DNA of 64,000 nt from the NCBI GenBank assembly GCA_050018415.1, contig JBEKAB010000007.1:62001-126000 (forward strand), given 5' to 3'. A program made the translations under genes and the position numbers. The first letter of the stretch is position 1, and every line of letters starts with the position of its first letter. Of this stretch, positions 26,624 to 34,695 are shown one piece after another. Under the pieces are notes generated by a model. It did no database searches. It worked only from the letters and a program-made list of their open reading frames with translations, and had not been told where the DNA came from. This DNA comes from UBA1161 sp002311745 (GTDB taxonomy: Bacteria > Planctomycetota > Phycisphaerae > Tepidisphaerales > Tepidisphaeraceae).

Positions 26624-27166
26624 ATGCTCGCACACCTTTCCCCCGCTGCCTGGTGTCGGTTCCTCTTGACCGCGTCCGTCGGCCTGGCCCTGGACCTGTG
26701 GACCAAATGGCTGGCTTTCCACAAGCTGGCCATTCAGGTCATGATCCTGCCGGATGGCACCCCCCGCGTTTATTCCGCCCATCCCTACCGCTTGATTCCC
26801 GGCTGGTTGGAGTTTGAGGTGATCGCCAATCAAGGCGCCGTCTTCGGCCTGGGCCAAGGCCAACGCGCGCTTTTCATCGCCGCCTCCTTCGCCGCTTCAC
26901 TGTTCCTGATTTATCTGTTCCTTTACAGCGGCAGAAAATGGTTTTATCAGATCATCCTCGGAATGTTGTTGGCCGGCGTGCTGGGCAATTTGTATGATCG
27001 GATCAAGTTCGGCTACGTTCGGGACATGATCCACGCTCTGCCGCAGTGGCCGCATCTATTTCGATGGATATTTAACGTCGCCGACTCTCTGCTTTGCATC
27101 GGCGTGACCCTCATGATTGTCCTGGGTCTGATGCCGAGCAAATCGCCCGGCCCACAAAGTCGATAG
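26624..27166 (+). CDS. lspA: Lipoprotein signal peptidase (signal peptidase II)
   Basis: 180 aa from ATG 26624; a TTG at 26606 lies in the repeat. Four membrane segments. The catalytic aspartates are in GNLYDRIKFGYVRD and WIFNVADSLLCIG, and the N-terminal ALDLWTKWLA motif is present. It cleaves the prolipoprotein signal peptide before the lipidated Cys, in the inner membrane; the lipobox-bearing xylanase at 17594 is a possible client. The ribD gene follows 53 bp downstream. Confidence 0.95.
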   Translation: MLAHLSPAAWCRFLLTASVGLALDLWTKWLAFHKLAIQVMILPDGTPRVYSAHPYRLIPGWLEFEVIANQGAVFGLGQGQRALFIAASFAASLFLIYLFLYSGRKWFYQIILGMLLAGVLGNLYDRIKFGYVRDMIHALPQWPHLFRWIFNVADSLLCIGVTLMIVLGLMPSKSPGPQSR

Positions 27167-27219
27167 AATGGACGGCCGGCCGCGTTCGGCCGCGCCGTGG
27201 TGCAAACGCCCGAGCTTAG

Positions 27220-28386
27220 ATGCCCCCGACTCCCCCAAGCAACGACCTCGATCTCATGCGGCAGGCGCTTCGCCTGGCCATGCTGGGCCGCGGCACCGTC
27301 GAGCCCAATCCCATGGTCGCCTGCATCCTCGTCAAGGACGGTCAGATTTTGGCTCAGGCCTATCACCGACGTTTCGGCGGCCTCCATGCCGAGGCCGCCG
27401 CCCTCTTCGCCGCCAAACAATCCGCCGCCGGCGCCACCGCCTACGTCACCCTCGAACCCTGCTGCCACAGCGAGAAAAAAACGCCCCCTTGCGTCCCCAA
27501 GCTGATCGCCGCGCGCCTGGGACGCATCGTCATCGGAACTCTGGACCCCAACCCCATGGTCAATGGCAAAGGCGTCGCCCAACTCCGCGAGGCCGGCATC
27601 GAAACCGACCTGGGCGTGCTCGAGGCCGATTGCCGCCAGCTCAACGCCGCGTTCTTTAAACGCATGGAGCAGCACCGGCCCTACGTCACGCTCAAGTGGG
27701 CGCAGACCGCCGACGGCAAGGTCGCCGCCGCCAACGGCAAACGCCTGGTCATCTCCAACCACAAATCCCTGGCCGTCCTCCACGCCCTGCGCTCTCGCTG
27801 CGACGCCATCCTGGTCGGCATCGAAACCGCTTTGGCGGACGATCCACTCTTGACGGCCCGCGGCGTCACCTCCGCGCGCCCGCTGGTGCGCATCATCCTC
27901 GACAGCGAATTGCGTCTGCCCCTCATCAGCCAACTGGTACGCACACACACCGACGGCCCGGTGTTGGTCTACTGCACGCAAACCGCTTGCGACCATCACC
28001 CCGACGCCGTCGCCGCCCTGCGCGCTCGCGGCGTTGAACTGATGCCCATCGGCGCCGATCCCGAACTCGGGCCCGACGCCACCATCAATCTCTGCCTGCC
28101 CGCCGTCTTGGACGACCTGGGCCGGCGATCCATCACCCATCTGCTGGTCGAGCCGGGCCCGACCCTGGCCGCCAGCTTCCTTCGCTCGAATCTCGCCGAT
28201 CGTGTCTGGGTTTTCCACTCACCCAAGCGTCTGGACGCCCCCACCGCCGCCGACGCTCCGGAGGTCACCTACCCAACCGTCGGCCAAGCCACCCTCGACG
28301 GCGATTCTCTGATCGAATATCTGAACTCCGCCAGCCCCGCCTTTTTCGCCCCCGCCCAATCCGCCGACTTCCTCCGCGCGATCTAA
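27220..28386 (+). CDS. ribD: Bifunctional riboflavin deaminase/reductase
   Basis: 388 aa. The N-terminal zinc deaminase domain has HAEAAAL and TLEPCCHSEKKTPPCV, supplying the His/Cys/Cys zinc ligands and the catalytic Glu. The C-terminal reductase domain begins PYVTLKWAQTADGKVAAANG and ends with HLLVEPGPTLAASFL. It carries out the second and third steps of riboflavin synthesis (pyrimidine deamination and side-chain reduction) in the cytoplasm. The rest of the rib pathway is not in this window. Confidence 0.95.
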   Translation: MPPTPPSNDLDLMRQALRLAMLGRGTVEPNPMVACILVKDGQILAQAYHRRFGGLHAEAAALFAAKQSAAGATAYVTLEPCCHSEKKTPPCVPKLIAARLGRIVIGTLDPNPMVNGKGVAQLREAGIETDLGVLEADCRQLNAAFFKRMEQHRPYVTLKWAQTADGKVAAANGKRLVISNHKSLAVLHALRSRCDAILVGIETALADDPLLTARGVTSARPLVRIILDSELRLPLISQLVRTHTDGPVLVYCTQTACDHHPDAVAALRARGVELMPIGADPELGPDATINLCLPAVLDDLGRRSITHLLVEPGPTLAASFLRSNLADRVWVFHSPKRLDAPTAADAPEVTYPTVGQATLDGDSLIEYLNSASPAFFAPAQSADFLRAI

Positions 28387-28397
28387 TGTGATCTTGG

Positions 28398-28419
28398 CCT
28401 GCCGACTTCAGTCGGCAGG
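28398..28419. terminator. Palindrome between convergent ribD and aminotransferase genes
   Basis: CCTGCCGAC-TTCA-GTCGGCAGG, a perfect 9-bp stem between two convergent stop codons. No T-run follows on either strand, so it may be a weak bidirectional terminator or a dispersed palindrome. Confidence 0.45.
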
Positions 28420-28427
28420 TATCCGCC

Positions 28428-29588
28428 CTAATTCTCCGGCAGCGCCGCGATCAGCTTTTCGATTTGCGCTTCGGTGTTGTAAAAATGCGGCGAGCAGCGC
28501 AGCCGCCCCTCGCGTACCGCAATCTCAATCCGATGCGTCCTTCTCAGGTCGTCGGCCAGCTTTTCGTGAGCGTGCCTCGGCGAGGTGAAACTGACGATCC
28601 CGCTCCACTGCTCGTCCTGCCGCGGACTGACGATGCGATACCCCTTTTCCCGCAAGCCGTCGATCAACGCGTCGCTCAGCATCTTGATGCGCTGCCCGAT
28701 GGGCTCGATACCGACGCCTTGCAGCAATTCCAGCGACGCCTTCAGAGCCAAGAGGCCCGGCACGTTGTAACTGCCGCATTCAAACCGCCCGCCGTCGCTC
28801 CGCAGCGTGTAGTCGTAATTCCCGAAATCCTTCGCATCCACCACGTTCATCCACCCGACCATCAGCGGCCGCGTGTGTTCCAGCAATTCGCGGCGGCAAT
28901 AAAAAATCCCCGCCCCTTCCGGACCCAGCAGCCACTTGTGCCCGTCGGCCGACAGAAAATCGACGTGCATCGCCTTCACGTCCACCGGCAAAATCCCCAG
29001 CGACTGGATCGCATCCACGCAGAAGTGGATGTGTCGCTCGGCGCAGAACTGGCCGATGCGGTGCAGGTCGTGCCGCTGCCCGCTGGCGTACTCGACGTGC
29101 GATAGGCTGATCATGCGTGTGCGCGGATCGCCTGCCGCCTCGAGGATTTTTTCCGTGGGCACGCAGCGCGTGCCATCCGCCGACTCCTCCTCTTGCACCA
29201 TCAGCAATTTCACGCCGCGGTGGCGCGCGGTTTCCATCCAGGGATAGATATTGGTCGGATATTCCACGCCCGTCGTGATGATTTTGTCCCCCCACTGCCA
29301 GTCCAGCCCGCTGGCGACGATGCTGATTCCCTCGCTGGTATTCTTCACGAACGCGATCTCGTCGCGATGGCCGTTGATCAGTTGCGCCGCGTTGTGACGC
29401 AGCCGCTCGATCTCCTGGTGCCAGCCCCATCCCACGTACGCCGCCGATTCCGCCTGTTCGGCGAATTTCCGCAGCGCCTCGGCTCCCACGCGCGGAATCG
29501 GCGACACCCCCGCATGGTTGAAAAAATCCCAGTTCCGCAGAATGGGAAATTCCCGGACGTTGCCGATCAGCTCGCTCATCTCAGACAT
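28428..29588 (-). CDS. Class V PLP-dependent aminotransferase
   Basis: 386 aa. DFFNHAGVSPIPR near the N-terminus, the PLP-contact segment CVDAIQSLGILPVDV and the Schiff-base Lys in LSADGHKWLLGPEGAGIFYC place it in the class V (cysteine desulfurase / isopenicillin-N epimerase-like) family. There is no clear catalytic Cys loop, so a NifS-type desulfurase role is not supported. Substrate unknown. It is divergent from the TPR metallopeptidase, with repeat A2 in the spacer. ATG 29588 is used; ATG 29579 is equally possible. Confidence 0.85.
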   Translation of the reverse strand: MSEMSELIGNVREFPILRNWDFFNHAGVSPIPRVGAEALRKFAEQAESAAYVGWGWHQEIERLRHNAAQLINGHRDEIAFVKNTSEGISIVASGLDWQWGDKIITTGVEYPTNIYPWMETARHRGVKLLMVQEEESADGTRCVPTEKILEAAGDPRTRMISLSHVEYASGQRHDLHRIGQFCAERHIHFCVDAIQSLGILPVDVKAMHVDFLSADGHKWLLGPEGAGIFYCRRELLEHTRPLMVGWMNVVDAKDFGNYDYTLRSDGGRFECGSYNVPGLLALKASLELLQGVGIEPIGQRIKMLSDALIDGLREKGYRIVSPRQDEQWSGIVSFTSPRHAHEKLADDLRRTHRIEIAVREGRLRCSPHFYNTEAQIEKLIAALPEN

Positions 29589-29635
29589 GGCCGATGGCTA
29601 TAATACCCGGCGATGTGGCGGAATTCCTTCCACGC

Positions 29636-29785
29636 GAAATTCGAATGACGAGCGCGAAATTCGAATGACGAATGACGAATGACGAATCAAATTCGAATGA
29701 CCCAATGACCCAATGCGGCCGCGCCATGGCTCATTGGTCATTGGAGCTTGATTCGTCATTCGTCATTCGTCATTCGTCATTAGGA
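29636..29785. repeat. ATTCGTC-type heptamer hairpin (A2)
   Basis: Left arm of CGAATGA units, inner arm CCCAATGACCCAATG with CATTGGTCATTGG, right arm of four TCATTCG units. Unusually it lies between divergent genes, and its right half is open in the frame of the peptidase downstream, so part of the repeat may be translated. Confidence 0.88.
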
Positions 29786-32365
29786 TTAGGGACTCTCGCT
29801 ACGGCCTTGGCCATCGCCCTATGGGCCTTGGCGTTGCCGCCGGCACGCGGGGCGGAGCTGGCCGATCAGGCGGTGCCGGCGCGGTGGCTGGCCGATCTGT
29901 TGCCCGAGGACGTTCCCGAGCCGGCCTATCCCCCCTACGACGTTTCCGACGCCATCGAGCGGGCCCGCGATCAGCTTGCTTGCGGTCAGTACCGCCGGGC
30001 ATTGGCGACGCTGGCCGCCGCCGGCAACTCAAAGCCGCGCGACGCCGCCCTGATCGCCGGCCAAGCCTGCCTGGCTCTGGGCCGCTACGACCAGGCCCTG
30101 GCCGCGCTCACCGCCGACGACCCCGACGTCCAAACCCTTGCGGCCAATGTCTTGGCCGCCCAGGGGCATTACGACCAGGCGATCGCGACCCTGCAGCAGG
30201 TCCTTGACCGCCATCCGGATCTGATCGCCCCCCGGTTTTTTCGGGGCGATTACCGGGAGAAACTGGGCGACATCCCCGGCGCAAAATCGGACTACCAATG
30301 GTTCGTCACCGATCCGCACAACTACTTGCAGCAATGGATCGCCAATCCCCAATCCTTCAACAATGCCCGCGACGTCACCCTCATGGGCCGGGCCATCGAC
30401 CGCTGGGCCACTCTGGCCATGGCCTATCAGGACAACCGCCAGCTCCACGACGTCGTGCTCAGCATGTTCGTGCGCGCCTATGACCTGATCGACCGCGACT
30501 ACTGGCCCGCTCACCTGGCCGCGGCCCAGTACCTTCTGTTGCACGATGATGCCGCCACCGCAGCCCAGGAACTGGGCAACGCCCTGGCCGTCAATCCGTT
30601 TGACGTAAGCTGCTGGGCGCTGCTCGGCCGGATTCAGCTTCTACAATTCAACTTCGACGCCGTGGACAACGCCATCGCCCGCATCCGCTGGGTCGACCAC
30701 GATTCCATCGATGCCGACCTCTTGCAGGCGCGCAATCTGCTGGCCCAGCGCGCCCCCAAGCCGGCTCTGGGGCCTCTGCAGCGCGTCTTGCAGCGCCAGC
30801 CGCACAACGTCGAGGCCCTGGGCCTCCTGGCCGGCGCGTACGCTTTGCTCCTGCAAGACGACCAGACGGCCCAAATCCTGCATCAGGTGGATCAGCTACA
30901 GCCGAGCGGCGCTTCGGCCTACTTCGAAGTGGCCCAGCAGCTCGGCGCCATGCGGCAATACCCGCGCGCGGCGGCCATGTACAAAATCGCCGTGCAGCGC
31001 GCCCCCTGGTGGTCGGCAGCGCGAAACGAGCTGGGGCTTCTGTACACCCAAAGCGGCGACGAGGATTCGGCGCGCACGGTCTTGGAAGCCGCTCATTCCA
31101 TGGATCCGTTCAACGTCCGCACCACCAATTATCTGCGCCTGCTGGACATGATGGACCATTTCGCCCGCAAGGAATCGCCCCATTTCATCGTGCTCTACGA
31201 CGCGGTTCAGGACCCCATCATCCCCGAATATTTCAGCGATTATCTGGAAAGCGTCTACCCCTCGATCTGCGGCCAGTACCGCTTTGAGCCCAAGCTCAAG
31301 ACAATGATCGAGGTTTTTCCCACCCATGATGCGTTTTCCGTGCGAACCACCGGCGCCCCTTGGATCGCCACGGTGGGCGCCAGCACCGGCCGGGTGATCG
31401 CCCTGGTCGCTCCGCGCAAGGGCCAGGCCACCATGGGCACGTTCAATTTCAGCCAGGTCCTGCGACATGAATTCACGCACACGGTGACGCTGGGCCTGAC
31501 CGACAACCGCATCGCCCTCTGGTTCACCGAAGGCTTGGCCGTGCAGCAGGAGCACTCGCCCCTGCGTTGGGAATGGGTCCCGATGCTTTACGACGCGGTC
31601 ACCCGCCGGCGGCTGTTGGATTTGGATTCCCTGACTTGGGCGTTTGTGCGTCCTAAAAAGCCCAGCGATCGCCAGCTTGCCTACGCCGAGTCGAGTTGGA
31701 TTTGCCAATACATCGAGCAGACCTATGGCCACGACGCGATCTTGCGCATGCTCGATCAATGTCGCGCCGGACGCACGCAGGATGAGATGTTTCAAAACGC
31801 CCTGGGCAAAAGCCAGTCGCAGTTTTTCGACGATTTTGTCGGCTGGTGCCGCCGCCAAGTCGACCAATGGGGATACGATTCGGCCACCAGCCAGAAGTAC
31901 GAGCAGCTTCGCGCCGAGGGCGAAGACCTGATCCATCGTCGCCAGTACGCTCAAGCGGTGACGGTTTACGAAGAGATTGCCCGCCTGCGTCCGATGGACC
32001 TTCTTCCCCACCAGCGTTTGGCCGGGCTTTACCTGAGCCAAGAGGTGAACCAGGGCGAGAAAGCCGCCGAGCAGCTTGACGTCCTGGCCCGCGTCGAGCT
32101 GAACGACAATCGTTACGCCAAGGCCGCAGCCCGCATTTTCCGCGACATCGGCAAACTCGACCAAGCCGCCCAGCGCGCCCTGCAAGCCGTTTACATCGCC
32201 CCCTACGACCTGCAGGCCCACCAGCTCCTGGCCGACATCCTCCAGAAGCAGCAGGGCCATAAAGAGCAATTGCAACGCGAGCAGCGGGTCGTGCAAGAAC
32301 TGCAGAATTGGCGGGATTCGTCAAATGCGACGGATGCTTCCGGTATTGCGACATCCCCCGGATGA
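29726..32365 (+). CDS. TPR protein with gluzincin metallopeptidase (MA-like) domain
   Basis: About 879 aa from ATG 29726; an ATG at 29672 adds 18 residues of pure repeat. A hydrophobic signal (LGTLATALAIALWALALPPA) suggests export. The first 450 residues are tetratricopeptide repeats, then a peptidase MA-type domain with QVLRHEFTHTVTLGL (HExxH zinc site near residue 581) and ALWFTEGLAV (third ligand Glu). More TPRs end the chain. Likely a periplasmic zinc protease or scaffold. The start is poorly defined because heptamer array A2 occupies the 5' end: the residues before the signal, such as SSFVIRHSS, are translated repeat. Confidence 0.85.
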   Translation: MAHWSLELDSSFVIRHSSLGLGTLATALAIALWALALPPARGAELADQAVPARWLADLLPEDVPEPAYPPYDVSDAIERARDQLACGQYRRALATLAAAGNSKPRDAALIAGQACLALGRYDQALAALTADDPDVQTLAANVLAAQGHYDQAIATLQQVLDRHPDLIAPRFFRGDYREKLGDIPGAKSDYQWFVTDPHNYLQQWIANPQSFNNARDVTLMGRAIDRWATLAMAYQDNRQLHDVVLSMFVRAYDLIDRDYWPAHLAAAQYLLLHDDAATAAQELGNALAVNPFDVSCWALLGRIQLLQFNFDAVDNAIARIRWVDHDSIDADLLQARNLLAQRAPKPALGPLQRVLQRQPHNVEALGLLAGAYALLLQDDQTAQILHQVDQLQPSGASAYFEVAQQLGAMRQYPRAAAMYKIAVQRAPWWSAARNELGLLYTQSGDEDSARTVLEAAHSMDPFNVRTTNYLRLLDMMDHFARKESPHFIVLYDAVQDPIIPEYFSDYLESVYPSICGQYRFEPKLKTMIEVFPTHDAFSVRTTGAPWIATVGASTGRVIALVAPRKGQATMGTFNFSQVLRHEFTHTVTLGLTDNRIALWFTEGLAVQQEHSPLRWEWVPMLYDAVTRRRLLDLDSLTWAFVRPKKPSDRQLAYAESSWICQYIEQTYGHDAILRMLDQCRAGRTQDEMFQNALGKSQSQFFDDFVGWCRRQVDQWGYDSATSQKYEQLRAEGEDLIHRRQYAQAVTVYEEIARLRPMDLLPHQRLAGLYLSQEVNQGEKAAEQLDVLARVELNDNRYAKAAARIFRDIGKLDQAAQRALQAVYIAPYDLQAHQLLADILQKQQGHKEQLQREQRVVQELQNWRDSSNATDASGIATSPG

Positions 32366-32453
32366 CAGATGCCGAGTCAGGCGTTCATAAACCTCTAGTT
32401 TTACATAGGCTGTGACGATTCAACAGGGCGCGCTTGTGAATTTCGGCATATTG

Positions 32454-32482
32454 TTGAACGATTTTTCATATCAAAATAAAAG
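32454..32482 (+). promoter_or_regulatory. Candidate promoter of the GH28-like gene
   Basis: TTGAAC, 17-bp spacer, TAAAAG, inside an AT-rich patch unlike the surrounding DNA. A second possibility is TTTGACA near 32493 with a weak -10. Weak evidence. Confidence 0.3.
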
Positions 32483-32587
32483 TAGATTTCCTTTGACACA
32501 GTTGCCGGCCCGAGTTACTTTCTGTTTGGCCTGCAGTCCCATGCACCTGGAGTGTAGGCCGACCTAGGCGGATGCGAGGAGAAAATC

Positions 32588-34117
32588 ATGCGCGCTTGCC
32601 GTTTGGTTGCGGGCAAACAGCGTCGGTTTAAACACAGTTCAGAGTTGCAACGGGCAGTGGCGAAAGTTGCTGTGACTTTGGTTCCAGCGCTGGCTTGCAG
32701 CGCGGCCCTGGGCGACCCAATCCTACCCCTTACACCCACCGTTACCGGTAGCACTTACAACATCGCCGCTCAATATGCCAATGGCAGCTATGTCTACGGC
32801 GGCCCAACCGGCGGCGATTGGGCAAACGATATCAACAACACCGCCATCGCGTGCAACTCCGCCGGCGGCGGCACGGTTCTGATTCCCACCGGAACGTTCC
32901 AAAGTGCGCCGTTCAGCATCAACGCCGGCAACCTCAATCTCGACGTCGAAGGCACCTTGCAGTCCATCGCCCAGTCGAGCACTACCAGCTACTTCATCTA
33001 CTTCACCAACGGCAAAGGCTCCGAAATCACCGGCTCTGGAACTATCGATGGCAACTACTCAGCGTGGAGCGGCGGCGCCGGCGGCTCGCCCCAATTGATC
33101 CACCTGTCCAATCCCCAGACGTTCCTCATCCAGGGAGTCACACTGCTCAACTCCGTGAGGGAAAATGTTGTCTTCGCCGGCACGAAGAGCAGCAACGTCA
33201 CTCTCAATCACGTCACGATCATCGATGACTCCGGTAGGGGGAACACCGACGGCGTCGACCCCAACGGCAATAACATTCTGATCGAAAACTGCAATATCTC
33301 CACCGGCGACGACGACGTCGCCATCAAGGCGCCCACCGGCACCAGCGGCACGGCCAACGGTTGCAATAACCTCACCATCGTCAACTGCACCTTCGGCTAC
33401 GGCCACGGCGTGTCCTTCGGCGGGCAAACCAATTACGGCATCACCAGCGTTTTGGTCAACAACTGCACCTTCACCAACACCGGCTACGGCATCCGCTTCA
33501 AGGCCAACCGCAGCGCCGGCGGGATAGTCCAGAACATCGCCTTCACCAACCTCACGATGACCGGCGTGATGAACGCGGTCTATTACACCAGTTGGTATAA
33601 CGGCAGCAGTAACTCGCCCCCGCTCTCACCCTACCTTGCCGGCAACCAGAGCAGCAACACCTACAAGCCCGGCTTTACCTCCGTCTGGCAAAACGTCACC
33701 ATCAGCAATCTGACCTCCACCGGGGCTCCTTCCAGCTCCAACGGCGTGTACATATACGGATTGCCCGAGTCGCCCATGCAGGGCATCACGTTTACCAACG
33801 ACAGCATTTCGGCAAGCAACCCCGCTCTGATCAACTTCGCCGGTGACTACGTAAGCGACCCGGACACCTTCAACGCCTCGAGCAGTCCATTCAACATCTC
33901 CAGCCCCAACATCTATTTCGACGGCACCGACGCTCTCAACGGGGTGACCCTCGACTCGCCGAGCCTTCTGAACAACAGCAGCCTGTTCACCCAGCCGGCG
34001 AACAAGGGCCTGTACGATGCCAACGTGATCATCGCTGTTCCAGAACCGGCCTCGGCGACCATGCTTCTGCTGGCTCCCGCGCTGATGCTGCGCCGCCGCA
34101 AACGATCCTCCGGCTGA
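32588..34117 (+). CDS. GH28-like right-handed beta-helix protein with PEP-CTERM anchor
   Basis: 509 aa, preceded by GAGGAG. A long n-region and LVPALACSAALGD form a signal peptide. The body is a parallel beta-helix rich in Asn/Thr/Ser. The polygalacturonase motifs can be seen: NTDGVDPNG, STGDDDVAIKA, GYGHGVSFGG and IRFKANR, matching the NTD / DD / GHG / R-x-K series of family 28. The C-terminus VPEPASATMLLLAPALMLRRRKR is a PEP-CTERM sorting signal, so the enzyme is probably exported and then processed by an exosortase. Likely a pectin or related plant-polysaccharide hydrolase, with the xylanase at 17594 as a functional relative. Confidence 0.85.
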   Translation: MRACRLVAGKQRRFKHSSELQRAVAKVAVTLVPALACSAALGDPILPLTPTVTGSTYNIAAQYANGSYVYGGPTGGDWANDINNTAIACNSAGGGTVLIPTGTFQSAPFSINAGNLNLDVEGTLQSIAQSSTTSYFIYFTNGKGSEITGSGTIDGNYSAWSGGAGGSPQLIHLSNPQTFLIQGVTLLNSVRENVVFAGTKSSNVTLNHVTIIDDSGRGNTDGVDPNGNNILIENCNISTGDDDVAIKAPTGTSGTANGCNNLTIVNCTFGYGHGVSFGGQTNYGITSVLVNNCTFTNTGYGIRFKANRSAGGIVQNIAFTNLTMTGVMNAVYYTSWYNGSSNSPPLSPYLAGNQSSNTYKPGFTSVWQNVTISNLTSTGAPSSSNGVYIYGLPESPMQGITFTNDSISASNPALINFAGDYVSDPDTFNASSSPFNISSPNIYFDGTDALNGVTLDSPSLLNNSSLFTQPANKGLYDANVIIAVPEPASATMLLLAPALMLRRRKRSSG

Positions 34118-34201
34118 TGGCGCCGATTCCGCGCGCCTACACCGCCCACACCGCTCCCCGAAAACGCCCGCGCTCGCGGGATCGGACCGTCGTCTTCCGA
34201 T

Positions 34202-34498
34202 ATGATGCCGGCCATGGATCCTCGCACACTGACCCTCCGGGCGTTTCAGAAGCACATCTTCGACCGCTACGAAAAAGTCGATCGCCGCCGCGGCACACCC
34301 AAGACCTTCCTGTGGTTCATCGAGGAGATTGGCGAGCTGGCCACCGCCCTTCACGGCGACGACCACGCCAATCTCCAGGAAGAATTCGCCGACGTCCTGG
34401 CCTGGCTCTGCACCCTGGCGAACATCAATAACGTGGATCTGGCCGACGCCGTCGCCAAAAAATATCTCGGCCCCAAGCCCCCCAAAGGGCATAAGTGA
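34202..34498 (+). CDS. MazG-like nucleotide pyrophosphohydrolase
   Basis: 98 aa. FLWFIEEIGELATALHGDD and LQEEFADVLAWLCTLANI give the EExxE and ExxD metal-binding pairs of the all-alpha NTP pyrophosphatase fold. Single-domain MazG-like proteins cleave (d)NTPs to the monophosphate and are thought to clean non-canonical or excess nucleotides. ATG codons at 34202, 34205 and 34214 compete. It precedes repeat A3. Confidence 0.85.
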   Translation: MMPAMDPRTLTLRAFQKHIFDRYEKVDRRRGTPKTFLWFIEEIGELATALHGDDHANLQEEFADVLAWLCTLANINNVDLADAVAKKYLGPKPPKGHK

Positions 34499-34500
34499 GG

Positions 34501-34652
34501 GAAATGACGAAATTCGAATGACGAATGACGAATCAAGTCTCAATGACGAATGTCGATTGCCCCATGCCGGTTCGTCATTGGTCATTGATTAGTCATTCGT
34601 CATTCGTCATTCGTCATTGACCCGTCATTCGTCATTCGAATTTCGTCATTCA
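34501..34652. repeat. ATTCGTC-type heptamer hairpin (A3)
   Basis: Begins three bases after the MazG-like stop. Left arm AATGACGAAATTCGAATGAC and right arm of TCATTCG units ending ATTCGAATTTCGTCATT. It fills the spacer and ends about 44 bp before the next ATG. Confidence 0.88.
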
Positions 34653-34695
34653 GTTTTCATTGACCCTTCCCGCGCCACGCCATAAAGTCCAACCC

